Numbered from the stretch's first letter, positions 17,890-27,900 are shown. The stretch is DNA of 64,000 nucleotides from Hoeflea sp. 108 (GCF_000372965.1 NZ_KB890025.1:248001-312000); one strand, 5' to 3'. Program-made: numbers and translations. Notes: generated from the sequence alone by a model not told the origin.

Positions 17890-18627
17890 ATGGCGAAGGC
17901 AAAGGCCGCGGAAAAGCAGGCGACTTCGAGGAAAAACGGCAAGGAATCGCATGTCGATGTGCCGGCCGCCGTCGCAAAGGCCGCTTTGGCGCGCGTTTCG
18001 CCGCTGCATCAGGATCCGCACGCCGTTCGCGACACCCGCGAAAAGGTACTCGAAGTCGCGATCGGCCATGAGGTGCGCGCCTTCCGCAAGAAACTCGGCA
18101 TCACGGTTGCCGATTTGGCAGCTGCAACCGACATTTCGCTCGGCATGCTGTCGAAGATCGAGAACGGCATCACATCCCCGTCACTGACCACCCTGCAATC
18201 GTTGTCGCGGGCGCTGGGCGTGCCGTTGACCTCGTTCTTCCGCCGCTTCGAGGAGGAGCGCAACGCCGTCTTCGTCAAGGCGGGCGAGGGCGTCGATGTC
18301 GAGCGCCGCGGCACACGTGCGGGTCACCAGTATACGCTGCTCGGGCACATCGGTTCGGACACGTCAGGCGTGACGGTCGAGCCTTATCTCATCACGCTCA
18401 GTGAAGATTCCGATGTCTTCCCGACCTTCCAGCACGACGGCATGGAATTTCTCTACATGCTCGAGGGCGAGGTGGTTTACCGTCATGGCAACAACCTCTA
18501 CCGCATGACCCCTGGTGACAGCCTGTTCTTCGACGCCGACGCTCCGCACGGGCCGGAGGAACTGACCCAGCTGCCGATCAAGTACCTGTCAATCATCTCC
18601 TATCCGCGTGGTCGCGGTAGCGACTGA
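17890..18627 (+). CDS. XRE family regulator with cupin domain
   Basis: DNA-binding regulator of 245 residues. A basic, disordered N-terminus (about 1-48) precedes a helix-turn-helix at about 55-115 (LGITVADLAAATDISLGMLS, then KIENGITSPSLTTLQSLSRA). A C-terminal cupin_2 sensor at about 165-240 has HDGMEFLYMLEGEV and GDSLFFDADAPHGPEEL. It sits between the serine-cycle and N-methylglutamate genes on the same strand, with its own terminator. It is the best local candidate for a C1 or methylamine-responsive regulator; the ligand is unknown. Confidence 0.9.
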   Translation: MAKAKAAEKQATSRKNGKESHVDVPAAVAKAALARVSPLHQDPHAVRDTREKVLEVAIGHEVRAFRKKLGITVADLAAATDISLGMLSKIENGITSPSLTTLQSLSRALGVPLTSFFRRFEEERNAVFVKAGEGVDVERRGTRAGHQYTLLGHIGSDTSGVTVEPYLITLSEDSDVFPTFQHDGMEFLYMLEGEVVYRHGNNLYRMTPGDSLFFDADAPHGPEELTQLPIKYLSIISYPRGRGSD

Positions 18628-18667
18628 TCGGAACAGTCGAATTATCTCTGTTTTTCTGATGCTTGAT

Positions 18668-18699
18668 AGCGGCCCGGTTTTCCGGGCCGCTGTCGTTTT
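18668..18699 (+). terminator. Rho-independent terminator after XRE-cupin gene
   Basis: AGCGGCCCGG / CCGGGCCGCT form a 10-base stem around TTTT, followed by GTCGTTTT. It separates the regulator from the mgs operon. The remaining 18700-18959 holds no gene. Confidence 0.82.
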
Positions 18700-18895
18700 G
18701 ACGTCCCGCCGGTGACGCCGCGCCGCCCATCTGAGGCGAGGCTGGCTGCTGTGACGCCAGATCATTTCACCAGGGATAATGCTCGTTCTCTGTCGGGAAA
18801 GCCCCGTACGGATTTGGCGCGCGCACCTGTTTGCCGGCTGGGCTCCGGTCATCATGCGCTGTTGTTTTTCTACAGGAATAAAAAATTCATCACAG

Positions 18896-18924
18896 TTGAA
18901 TTGCCCTCGGGAACCTGCTAGCTT
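18896..18924 (+). promoter_or_regulatory. Candidate sigma-70-like promoter of the mgs operon
   Basis: TTGAAT at 18896-18901 and TAGCTT at 18919-18924 are separated by 17 bases, 35 bases before the mgsA start and in an AT-richer patch. The -10 match is weak. Confidence 0.35.
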
Positions 18925-18959
18925 TTGTCACAGGCAGCCAATGAGTGGAGGAAACCGGG

Positions 18960-19856
18960 ATGTGCGGAATTGTAGGACTGTTTTTGAAGGACAAGTCGCT
19001 TGAGCCCCAGCTGGGCGCGCTGCTGTCCGAAATGCTCGTAACCATGACGGACCGCGGTCCGGACAGCGCCGGCATCGCCATCTATGGCGCTGGCGCGAAG
19101 GGCCAGGGCAAGATCACGATCCAGTCGGCGTCGCCCGAGCAGGATTTCAAAGGCCTCGATGCTGAACTCGGCAAGAAGCTCGGCACCAAGGTGTCGGCGA
19201 CCGTGAAGTCGACGCATGCCGTTCTCGACGTACCCGCTGCCAAGCTCGAGGAAGCACGCGCCGCCATCGCCGAACTGCGCCCCAACGTCCGCGTCATGGG
19301 TGCAGGCGAAGCCATCGAGATCTACAAGGAAGTGGGTCTGCCAGTCGAAGTGGTGAAGCGCTTCGACGTCACCAAGATGAGCGGCAGCCACGGCATCGGC
19401 CATACCCGCATGGCAACCGAATCCGCGGTCACCACGCTCGGCGCCCACCCGTTCTCGACCGGTCCCGACCAGTGCCTGGTTCACAATGGTTCGCTGTCGA
19501 ACCACAACAACCTGCGCCGCGAGCTGATCCGCGACGGCATGCGTTTCGAGACCGAGAACGACACCGAGGTCGCGGCCGCCTATCTGTCGTCGAAGATCGC
19601 CCACGGCCAAAACCTCGGTGAGGCGCTGGAAAGCAGCCTCAACGATCTCGACGGCTTCTTCACCTTCGTCGTCGGCACCAAGAACGGCTTCGGCGTCGTC
19701 CGCGATCCGATCTCCTGCAAGCCCGCCGTCATGGCCGAAACCGACCAGTATGTCGCCTTCGGTTCCGAGTATCGCGCGCTGGCCAGCCTGCCCGGGATCG
19801 AGGAAGCCCGGGTCTGGGAGCCGGAACCGTCCACCGTCTATTTCTGGGAGCACTGA
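18960..19856 (+). CDS. mgsA: N-methylglutamate synthase subunit A (class II glutamine amidotransferase)
   Basis: Glutaminase-type subunit of N-methylglutamate synthase, 298 residues. The Ntn-hydrolase nucleophile Cys2 is seen in MCGIVGLF, so the ATG at 18960 is fixed by catalysis even though the frame begins 15 bases earlier. Further motifs are TDRGPDSAG, SHGIGHTRMATES and CLVHNGSLSNHNNLRREL. In this pathway the subunit is thought to act on gamma-glutamylmethylamide rather than glutamine. It resembles rhizobial GlxB; the complete mgs-gmaS-mgd order supports the mgsA name. mgsB starts 4 bases downstream. Confidence 0.92.
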   Translation: MCGIVGLFLKDKSLEPQLGALLSEMLVTMTDRGPDSAGIAIYGAGAKGQGKITIQSASPEQDFKGLDAELGKKLGTKVSATVKSTHAVLDVPAAKLEEARAAIAELRPNVRVMGAGEAIEIYKEVGLPVEVVKRFDVTKMSGSHGIGHTRMATESAVTTLGAHPFSTGPDQCLVHNGSLSNHNNLRRELIRDGMRFETENDTEVAAAYLSSKIAHGQNLGEALESSLNDLDGFFTFVVGTKNGFGVVRDPISCKPAVMAETDQYVAFGSEYRALASLPGIEEARVWEPEPSTVYFWEH

Positions 19857-19860
19857 GACT

Positions 19861-20598
19861 ATGCATTCAACGAATCTTGCGACGGCCCCCCTGCACGAGG
19901 TCAACTACCAGCCCAAGGTCTTCGATCTGTCGAAGAAGACCCTGCGCGAGTTCAACCAGGCGCTCCACGAAGTGAAGGATGCCGCCGGCGAACCGAACTG
20001 GGAAGTCATCAACCCGAAGGGCAGCCATGCAGTAGCAGTGGGCGCCGAGCACCCGATCTCGATCGATGTTCAGGGCTCCGTCGGCTACTATTGCGGCGGC
20101 ATGAACCAGAACGCCACCATCACCGTGCACGGCTCGGCTGGTCCCGGTGTCGGCGAAAACATGATGTCGGGCACGATCGTCGTGAAGGGCGACGCCAGCC
20201 AGTATGCCGGCGCCACCGGCCGCGGCGGCCTGCTGGTCATCGAGGGCAACGCCTCGTCGCGCTGCGGCATCTCGATGAAGGGCATCAACATCGTCGTGCG
20301 CGGCAATATCGGCCACATGTCGGCCTTCATGGCCCAGTCCGGCAACCTGGTGGTTCTCGGCGACGCAGGCGATGCGCTTGGCGACTCGATCTACGAGGCT
20401 CGCCTGTTCGTGCGCGGCTCGGTCAAGAGCCTCGGCGCCGACTGCATCAAGAAGGAGATGCGCCCCGAGCACATCGCCATCCTGAAGGACCTGCTCGAGC
20501 GCGCCGGCATCGCCGACGTCAAGCCGGAGGAGTTCACGCGCTACGGCTCGGCACGCACCCTCTACAACTTCAACATCGACAACGCTGACGCATACTGA
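19861..20598 (+). CDS. mgsB: N-methylglutamate synthase subunit B (GXGXG domain)
   Basis: Protein of 245 residues equivalent to the C-terminal GXGXG beta-helix domain of glutamate synthase (GltB). Repeats such as NQNATITVHGSAGPGVGENM, SGTIVVKGDASQYAGATGRG and NIVVRGNIGHMSAFMAQSGN are visible. It is a structural subunit of N-methylglutamate synthase joining MgsA and MgsC. The ATG at 19861 directly follows mgsA; the frame extends upstream inside mgsA but that part is a shadow. mgsC follows 8 bases later. Confidence 0.92.
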   Translation: MHSTNLATAPLHEVNYQPKVFDLSKKTLREFNQALHEVKDAAGEPNWEVINPKGSHAVAVGAEHPISIDVQGSVGYYCGGMNQNATITVHGSAGPGVGENMMSGTIVVKGDASQYAGATGRGGLLVIEGNASSRCGISMKGINIVVRGNIGHMSAFMAQSGNLVVLGDAGDALGDSIYEARLFVRGSVKSLGADCIKKEMRPEHIAILKDLLERAGIADVKPEEFTRYGSARTLYNFNIDNADAY

Positions 20599-20606
20599 GG
20601 ACCAAA

Positions 20607-21935
20607 ATGACCTACCACAATCCTCCGACGACGCCGCGCAAGTCAGCGACCTTCGATGAATACGCGATGTCTGAAATCCGTCGCGCCGCAGCGACGGGCA
20701 TCTACGATATCCGCGGCTCGGGCGCCAAGCGCAAGGTTCCGCATTTCGACGACCTGCTGTTCCTTGGCGCCTCGATCTCGCGCTATCCGCTCGAAGGCTA
20801 TCGCGAGCGTTGCGATACCTCCGTCGTGCTCGGCACCCGCTATGCCAAGAAGCCGATCGAGCTGAAGATCCCGATCACGGTTGCCGGCATGAGCTTCGGC
20901 TCGCTGTCGGGGCCGGCCAAGGAAGCCCTCGGCCGCGGCGCGACGCTCTCCGGCACATCGACCACCACCGGCGACGGCGGCATGACCGAGGAAGAGCGCG
21001 GCCATTCCAAGCAGTTGGTGTATCAATACTTGCCGTCGCGCTACGGCATGAACCCGCGTGACCTGCGTCGCGCCGATGCCATCGAAATCGTTGTCGGTCA
21101 GGGCGCCAAGCCGGGCGGCGGCGGCATGCTTCTCGGCCAGAAGATCTCCGACCGCGTCGCCGAGATGCGCACGCTGCCGAAGGGCATCGACCAGCGCTCG
21201 GCCTGCCGTCACCCCGACTGGACCGGTCCCGACGATCTCGAGATCAAGATCCTCGAAATCCGCGAGATCACCGACTGGGAAAAGCCGATCTACGTCAAGG
21301 TTGGTGGCGCACGCCCCTACTACGACACGGCACTTGCAGTGAAGGCCGGCGCCGACGTCGTCGTGCTCGACGGCATGCAGGGCGGCACCGCTGCCACGCA
21401 GGAAGTGTTCATCGAGCATGTCGGCCAGCCGACGCTCGCATGCATTCGTCCGGCGGTTAAGGCGCTTCAGGATCTCGGCATGCACCGCAAGGTCCAGCTG
21501 ATCGTCTCCGGTGGCATACGCAATGGTGCCGACGTGGCCAAAGCGCTGGCGCTTGGTGCCGATGCAGTATCCGTCGGAACCGCGGCTCTCATCGCCCTTG
21601 GCGACAACGATCCGCGTTGGGAGGAAGAGTACCAGAAGCTCGGCACGACTGCCGGCGCTTACGACGACTGGCACGAGGGCAAGGACCCGGCCGGCATCAC
21701 CACGCAGGACGTCGAGCTGATGAAGCGCGTCGATCCGATCGCGGCGGGCCGCCGTCTGGCGAATTACCTGAAGGTCATGACGCTTGAGGCACAGACCATC
21801 GCCCGTGCCTGCGGCAAAAATCACCTGCACAATCTCGAGCCTGAGGACCTTTGCGCTCTTACGATCGAGGCGGCCGCCATGGCTGGCGTACCGCTTGCGG
21901 GAACGAGCTGGGTACCTGGGAAGGGTGCCTTTTAA
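20607..21935 (+). CDS. mgsC: N-methylglutamate synthase subunit C (FMN-binding)
   Basis: FMN-dependent catalytic subunit, 442 residues, equivalent to the central synthase domain of GltB. It condenses the released methylamine with 2-oxoglutarate and reduces the product to N-methylglutamate. Barrel and FMN motifs include TVAGMSFGSLSGPAKEALGR, KPGGGGMLLGQK, KVGGARPYYDTALAVKAGAD, VLDGMQGGTAATQEVF and IVSGGIRNGADVAKALALGA. Where glutamate synthases carry a Cys cluster for [3Fe-4S], this protein reads AGAYDDWHEGKDPAGITTQD and has no such cysteines. It ends 27 bases before gmaS. Confidence 0.9.
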   Translation: MTYHNPPTTPRKSATFDEYAMSEIRRAAATGIYDIRGSGAKRKVPHFDDLLFLGASISRYPLEGYRERCDTSVVLGTRYAKKPIELKIPITVAGMSFGSLSGPAKEALGRGATLSGTSTTTGDGGMTEEERGHSKQLVYQYLPSRYGMNPRDLRRADAIEIVVGQGAKPGGGGMLLGQKISDRVAEMRTLPKGIDQRSACRHPDWTGPDDLEIKILEIREITDWEKPIYVKVGGARPYYDTALAVKAGADVVVLDGMQGGTAATQEVFIEHVGQPTLACIRPAVKALQDLGMHRKVQLIVSGGIRNGADVAKALALGADAVSVGTAALIALGDNDPRWEEEYQKLGTTAGAYDDWHEGKDPAGITTQDVELMKRVDPIAAGRRLANYLKVMTLEAQTIARACGKNHLHNLEPEDLCALTIEAAAMAGVPLAGTSWVPGKGAF

Positions 21936-21962
21936 AACCATAAGGATTGGGAGGAGCAATTC

Positions 21963-23306
21963 ATGGGAACCGCCTTCGAAGGCAAAATCGATCAGTCCGA
22001 GGTGACAGATCTCCGCGAGTTCGCGAAAACTCGCAACATCAAGTACTTCATGGTCTCGTATACGGACCTGTTCGGCGGCCAGCGCGCCAAGCTGGTGCCT
22101 GCCCAGGCCATTTCGGACATGCAGAAGGATGGAGCCGGCTTTGCCGGCTTCGCCACTTGGCTGGACCTCACGCCGGCCCACCCGGACATGCTGGCGGTGC
22201 CGGATCCGCTCTCGGTGATCCAGCTGCCCTGGCGCCCGGAAGTCGCCTGGCTCGCATCGGACTGCCTGATGGAAGGCAAGGGCGTGGCCCAGGCGCCACG
22301 CAACACGCTGAAGCGCCTCGTCGCCGAAGCCGCCAAGGAAGGCATGCGCGTCAAGACCGGCGTCGAGCCGGAGTTCTTCCTCACCACGCCTGATGGCAAT
22401 CAGATCGCCGACGAGTACGATACCGCCGCCAAGTCCTGCTACGACCAGCAGGCGGTGATGCGCCGCTTTGACGTCATCGCCGAAATCTGCGATGCCATGC
22501 TCGACCTCGGCTGGAAGCCCTACCAGAACGACCACGAGGACGCGAACGGCCAGTTCGAGATGAACTGGGAGTATGACGACGTTCTCCAGACCGCCGACAA
22601 GCACTCCTTCTTCAAGTTCATGGTGCGCTCGATCGCCGAAAAGCACGGCCTGCGCGCTACCTTCATGCCCAAGCCGTTCCAGGGCCTGACCGGCTCCGGC
22701 TGCCACGCCCATATCTCGGTGTGGGATCTCGCGGGCAAGTCGAACGCCTTTGCCGACAAGAACATGGAGCTGGGTCTGTCGGAGAAGGGCCGCTATTTCC
22801 TCGGCGGCATCATGAAGCACGCCTCGGCGCTCGCCGCGATCTGCAACCCGACCGTCAATTCCTACAAACGCATCAACGCCCCGCGCACCGTCTCCGGTGC
22901 CACCTGGGCGCCGAACACGGTGACGTGGACCGGCAACAACCGCACCCACATGGTGCGCGTGCCCGGCCCCGGCCGCTTCGAGCTGCGCCTGCCCGACGGT
23001 GCGGCCAACCCTTATCTGATGCAGGCTGTTATCATCGCCGCCGGTCTCTCGGGCATCCGCTCGAAGGCCGATCCCGGCCCGCGCAGCGACGTCGACATGT
23101 ATCGCGAAGGCCACACCGTCACGCACGGTGCCAAGCTGCCGCTCAACCTGCTCGACGCGCTTCGTGCCTATGACGAGGATGGCGAACTGAAGGCTGCGAT
23201 GGGCGAGGATTTCTCCGCCGCCTACATCAAGCTGAAGCACCAGGAGTGGAACTCCTACGCCTCGCACTTCACCCAGTGGGAGCGCGACCACACGCTGGAC
23301 GTCTAG
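21963..23306 (+). CDS. gmaS: Gamma-glutamylmethylamide synthetase
   Basis: Glutamine synthetase-fold ligase, 447 residues, that joins methylamine to glutamate with ATP: the entry step of the N-methylglutamate pathway. Motifs are VEPEFFLTTPDG, EDANGQFEMNWEYDD, MPKPFQGLTGSGCHAHISVW, NPTVNSYKR and RFELRLPDGAANPYLMQAVI. The N-terminal YFMVSYTDLFGGQRAKLVP is typical of the GlnT/GmaS class. Sequence alone cannot exclude GlnT (glutamine synthetase III), but its place between mgsC and mgdA makes gmaS strongly preferred. GGGAGGAG precedes the ATG. Confidence 0.93.
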   Translation: MGTAFEGKIDQSEVTDLREFAKTRNIKYFMVSYTDLFGGQRAKLVPAQAISDMQKDGAGFAGFATWLDLTPAHPDMLAVPDPLSVIQLPWRPEVAWLASDCLMEGKGVAQAPRNTLKRLVAEAAKEGMRVKTGVEPEFFLTTPDGNQIADEYDTAAKSCYDQQAVMRRFDVIAEICDAMLDLGWKPYQNDHEDANGQFEMNWEYDDVLQTADKHSFFKFMVRSIAEKHGLRATFMPKPFQGLTGSGCHAHISVWDLAGKSNAFADKNMELGLSEKGRYFLGGIMKHASALAAICNPTVNSYKRINAPRTVSGATWAPNTVTWTGNNRTHMVRVPGPGRFELRLPDGAANPYLMQAVIIAAGLSGIRSKADPGPRSDVDMYREGHTVTHGAKLPLNLLDALRAYDEDGELKAAMGEDFSAAYIKLKHQEWNSYASHFTQWERDHTLDV

Positions 23307-23324
23307 GACACCAGCACGGCTCAG

Positions 23325-23346
23325 CGCCCGGCCTTCGGGCCGGGCG
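23325..23346 (+). promoter_or_regulatory. TTCG-capped intercistronic hairpin between gmaS and mgdA
   Basis: CGCCCGGCC-TTCG-GGCCGGGCG is a perfect 9-base stem with a very stable tetraloop. No T-run follows, so it is more likely an RNA-stability or processing element, or a partial attenuator, than a full terminator. Confidence 0.6.
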
Positions 23347-23385
23347 ACGGCCCAGCATTTGTCAAAATTCGCCGGAACTCATGCG

Positions 23386-24639
23386 ATGAAATATTCGATC
23401 TTCTCACTCGCCAAGGCGGCACTGTCAGGCCACAAGGGCTGGGACAGGGCCTGGCGCGATCCGGCACCCAAAAGCCACTACGACGTGGTCATCATCGGCG
23501 GCGGCGGCCACGGGCTGGCGACGGCCTATTTTCTCGCCAGCGAATACGGCATCCGCAATGTCGCGGTGCTGGAAAAGGGCTGGATCGGCTCCGGCAATGC
23601 CGGGCGCAACACCACCATCATCCGCTCCAATTATGGGCTTCCCGGCAATACCGGCTTCTACGAGCTGTCGATGAAGCTGTGGGAGAGCATGGAGCAGGAC
23701 CTGAACTACAACGCGATGGTCAGCCAGCGCGGCATCATCAACCTCTACCATTCAGATGCCCAGCGCGACGCTTTTGCCCGCCGCGGCAACACCATGCGCA
23801 TCAACGGCATTGATGCCGAGCTGCTGGATGCCGTGCAGATCCGCAAGGAACTGCCGTTCCTCAATTACGACAATGCGCGCTTCCCGATCATGGGCGGCCT
23901 GCTGCAGCGCCGCGCCGGCACTGCCCGACACGATGCCGTGGTGTGGGGCTACGCCCGCGCCGCCGACCAGCGTGGCGTCGATATCATCCAGAATTGCGAG
24001 GTCACTGGCTTCGTTCGCGACCAGAACGGCAAGGTCACCGGCGTGGAAACCACACGCGGCAGGATCGGCGCCGGCAAGGTCGGCATGGCGGTCGCCGGCA
24101 GCACTTCGAAGGTTGCGGCCATGGCCGGCATGAAGCTGCCGATCGAGAGCCACGTGCTGCAGGCCTTCGTCTCCGAGGCGATCAAGCCGCTGATCCCTGG
24201 TGTCATCACCTTCGGCGCTGGCCACTTCTACATCAGCCAGTCCGACAAGGGCGGCCTCGTCTTCGGCGGCGACCTCGACGGCTACAATTCCTACGCCCAG
24301 CGCGGCAACATGCCTGTCGTCGAAGACGTCTGCGAAGGCGGGATGGCGGTGATGCCGATGATCGGCCGCGTGCGCATGCTGCGCCAGTGGGGCGGCATCA
24401 TGGACATGTCGATGGACGGCACGCCGATCATCGACAAGACACCTGTCGACGGCCTCTATCTCAATGCCGGCTGGTGTTATGGCGGCTTCAAGGCGACGCC
24501 GGCGTCCGGCCTGGTCTTTGCCCATCTGCTTGCCCGCGACGAGCCGCACCATGAGGCGGCACGCTTCCGGCTCGACCGGTTCCGCCGCGGCGCGATGATC
24601 GACGAAAAGGGCCAGGGCGCCCAGCCAAACCTGCACTGA
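23386..24639 (+). CDS. mgdA: N-methylglutamate dehydrogenase subunit A (SoxB-like)
   Basis: Flavoprotein of 417 residues homologous to the beta subunit of heterotetrameric sarcosine oxidase. It oxidises the N-methyl group of N-methylglutamate. It begins MKYSIFSLAKAALSGHKGWD like SoxB, followed by the FAD fold VVIIGGGGHGLATAYFLASE and NAGRNTTIIRSNY. A C-terminal GWCYGGFKATPASG is also typical. The start at 23386 is chosen by homology; the ribosome-binding site is weak, and a TTG at 23359 opens the frame. It leads the mgdABCD operon, whose genes overlap or nearly touch. Confidence 0.92.
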   Translation: MKYSIFSLAKAALSGHKGWDRAWRDPAPKSHYDVVIIGGGGHGLATAYFLASEYGIRNVAVLEKGWIGSGNAGRNTTIIRSNYGLPGNTGFYELSMKLWESMEQDLNYNAMVSQRGIINLYHSDAQRDAFARRGNTMRINGIDAELLDAVQIRKELPFLNYDNARFPIMGGLLQRRAGTARHDAVVWGYARAADQRGVDIIQNCEVTGFVRDQNGKVTGVETTRGRIGAGKVGMAVAGSTSKVAAMAGMKLPIESHVLQAFVSEAIKPLIPGVITFGAGHFYISQSDKGGLVFGGDLDGYNSYAQRGNMPVVEDVCEGGMAVMPMIGRVRMLRQWGGIMDMSMDGTPIIDKTPVDGLYLNAGWCYGGFKATPASGLVFAHLLARDEPHHEAARFRLDRFRRGAMIDEKGQGAQPNLH

Positions 24640-24656
24640 AAGCGAGACTACAGGAA

Positions 24657-24956
24657 ATGCGTATTGCATGTCCCTTCTGCGGCGAGCGTGAAAACGGCGA
24701 GTTCACCTATCTCGGCGACGCCTCTCCCAAGCGCCCCAACTTCGCAATCGACGGCGGCGAAGTCGTCGAGGACGCCTTCTACGATTACGTCTATCTGCGC
24801 GACAACGTTGCCGGCGTGATGCGCGAATATTGGTACCATGGCGGCGGCTGCCGCTCCTGGCTGGTCGCCGAGCGCAACACGGTCACCCACGAATTCATTT
24901 CGGTGAAGGCAGCGCCAGGTGCTGGCGCCGCCAAGCCGGCGCAGGCAGGAGAGTGA
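24657..24956 (+). CDS. mgdB: N-methylglutamate dehydrogenase subunit B (SoxD-like)
   Basis: Small subunit of 99 residues homologous to the delta subunit of sarcosine oxidase. The zinc site is visible: CPFCGERENGEF (Cys5, Cys8) and HGGGCRSW (His61, Cys65). The expected YVYLRDNVAG and HEFISVK segments are present. A short Ala/Gly/Pro tail ends the protein. It lies 17 bases after mgdA and two bases ahead of mgdC. Confidence 0.92.
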   Translation: MRIACPFCGERENGEFTYLGDASPKRPNFAIDGGEVVEDAFYDYVYLRDNVAGVMREYWYHGGGCRSWLVAERNTVTHEFISVKAAPGAGAAKPAQAGE

Positions 24957-24958
24957 CC

Positions 24959-27900
24959 ATGTCGGGCTATTCCCAATCCGAGCCGCTCGGCAGGACAGTG
25001 GCTGCCGACGGCGCTACCAGCGCCCGCAGCCAGGCCGCTGCGGCCAGCCAGTCGCACCGCCTGCGCAGCGGTGGCCTGATCGACCGTAAGGTGCCGATGC
25101 AGTTCACCTTCGACGGTGCCACCATGACCGGCTTTGCCGGCGACACGCTGGCCTCCGCACTCGTTGCCAACGGCGTCAAGCTGGTGGCGCGTTCGTTCAA
25201 GTATCACCGCCCGCGCGGCATCATCACCGCTGGCTCGGAAGAGCCGAGCGCGCTGGTTGAAATGCGCACCGGCGCCCGCAAGGAGCCCAACACACGCGCC
25301 ACCACGCAGGAGCTTTATGACGGGCTGATCGCCCAGAGCCAGAACCGCTGGCCGTCGCTGCGCCGCGACTTCATGTCGATCAACCAGCTGGCCGCGCCGA
25401 TCTTCGTCGCCGGCTTCTACTACAAGACCTTCATGTGGCCGGCGAAGTTCTGGGAGAAGATCTACGAGCCGATGATCCGTCGCGCTGCCGGCCTCGGCAA
25501 GAGCGCCGAGCTGCCGGATCCCGATCACTACGACAAGGCCTGGGCGCATTGCGATGTGCTGGTTGTCGGCGCCGGTCCTGCCGGTCTTTCGGCAGCCCTT
25601 GCCGCCGGCCGTGCCGGCTCGCGTGTCATCCTGGTCGAAGAGGACAGCCAGGTCGGCGGCCGCCTGCTCAGCGATGGCGGCGAGATCGACGGCATGCATG
25701 CCGAGGAGTGGGTGCGCCGGACGAGCGCCGAGCTCGACGCTATGGCAAATGTCCGCGTCATGACCCGCACGGCGCTGTTCGGCGTCTATGACGGCGGCGT
25801 CCACGCCGCGCTCGAGCGCGTCAACGACCATGTGCCGATGCCCGGCCCACATCAGGTGCGGCAGCGCGTCTGGCGCATCGTCGCCAAGCGCTCGGTGGTC
25901 ACTGCAGGCGCCATCGAGCGGCCGATCGTGTTCCCGGACAATGATCGCCCGGGCGTCATGATGGCGTCCGCCGTGCGCACCTATGTCAATCGCTTTGCGG
26001 CCATGCCCGGCCGCAAGGTGGCGCTGTTCACCAACAATGACGATGGCTGGCGCACTGTCGAGGCGATCCAGCAAGCCGGCGGCGACATTGCTGCCGTCAT
26101 CGATCCGCGCGGCCGCGTGCCGTCGGAGTATCAGGCGGTGGCCGAGCTTTCCGACCTGCGCGTGCTCTCGGGCGGCGTCAGCGGCGTCAAGGGCGGCGTT
26201 GACGGCGTGCGTGGCATCGTTGTCACCGACCGTGACGGCCGCACCCAGCAGATCGACGCCGATTGCCTCGCCGTTTCGGGCGGCTGGAATCCCAATGTCG
26301 GCCTGTCCTGCTTCCATCGCGGCAGGCCGGTCTGGCGCGACGACATCGCCGCCTTCGTGCCGGGTGACGCGCCCAAGGGCATGGTCACGGCCGGGGCCGC
26401 CAACGGTGAGTTCTCGCTCGGTGCTTGCCTGCGCGACGGCCATTCAGCGGGTGCAGCAGCCGCCGCCGAATGCGGTGCCTCGGGCAATGCCGGCGAAGCT
26501 TCGGAAGCAGGCGACGAAACCTATGCGATCTCGCCGCTGTGGCAGGTCAAGGCCAAGGGCAAGGCTTTCGTCGACTTCCAGCACGATGTGACTGCATCCG
26601 ACGTGACGCTGGCGCAGCGCGAAGGCTTCGAAAGCGTCGAGCATCTCAAGCGCTACACCACGCTCGGCATGGCCACCGACCAGGGCAAGACCTCCAACAT
26701 CAACGGTCTCGCCATCATGGCCGCTGCCACCGGCAGGACCATCCCGGAGACGGGCACGACGATCTATCGTCCGCCCTATGCGCCGGTTGCCATCGGCGCG
26801 CTCGCCGGCCATCACCGCGACGAGAATTTCCACGCCTGGCGGCTGACGCCGTCGCACCACTGGGCTGCCGCCCGCGGTGCCACGTTCGTCGACACCGGAC
26901 TGTGGAAACGCGCGCAGTGGTATCCTGTAACGGGCGAAAAGGACTGGCTGGAGTCGGTCACCCGCGAAGTGCTCGCCGTTCGTAACGGCGTCGGCTTCTG
27001 CGACGTGTCGACGCTCGGCAAGGTCGACGTGCGCGGTGCCGACGCGGGCACCTTCCTCGACCGCGTCTACATCAATGCCTTCTCGGCGCTCGGTGTCGGC
27101 AAGGCTCGTTACGGACTGATGCTACGCGAGGACGGCATCGTGATGGACGACGGCACGACGTCGCGTCTCGCCGAGGACCACTACTTCCTGACCACGACGA
27201 CGGCCAAGGCCGGCCCTGTCATGGCGCATCTCGAATTCTGCCGCCAGGTGCTGTGGCCCGAACTCGACGTGCAACTGTCCAGCGCGACCGACCAATGGGC
27301 GCAGTTCTCTATCGCCGGACCGAACACGCGCAAGCTTCTGCAGGCGCTGGTCGACCCGAGCGAAGACCTGTCCAACGAGGGCTTCCCCTTCATGGGCGCC
27401 CGTGAGGTCAAGCTGCGCGGCGGCGTGACAGCCCGCCTGTTCCGCATCTCGTTCTCGGGTGAAATGGCGTTCGAAATCTCGGTGCCGGCGCGTTATGGCG
27501 CGGCGATGGCAGAGAACCTGATGATCGCCGGCAAACCCTATGGCGTGGTGCCCTACGGTACGGAGGCGCTGGGCGTGATGCGCATCGAAAAGGGCCATGT
27601 CGCCGGTCCCGAGCTCAACGGCACGACGACCGCCGACGACCTCGGCCTCGGCAAGATGATGTCCAAGAAGAAGGACTTCATCGGCCGTGTCATGGCCGGT
27701 CGACCCGGACTGACCGCACCCGACCGTCAGGTCGTGGTCGGACTCAAGCCTGTCGACACCAAGCGCAGGCTGCGCTCGGGCGCGCATGTCATCCCCAAGG
27801 GTGCCATTCCCGGTCCTGCAACCGACCAGGGCTATGTCACTTCGGTCTGTTACTCGCCGATGATGCAGCAGTGGATCGGCCTCGGCCTGGTCGAGCGCGG

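Noticed and set aside
20643..23291. 882-residue reverse ORF opposite mgsC and gmaS
   Set aside because: Runs across two clearly coding genes and their gap; low-complexity shadow with no recognisable motif.
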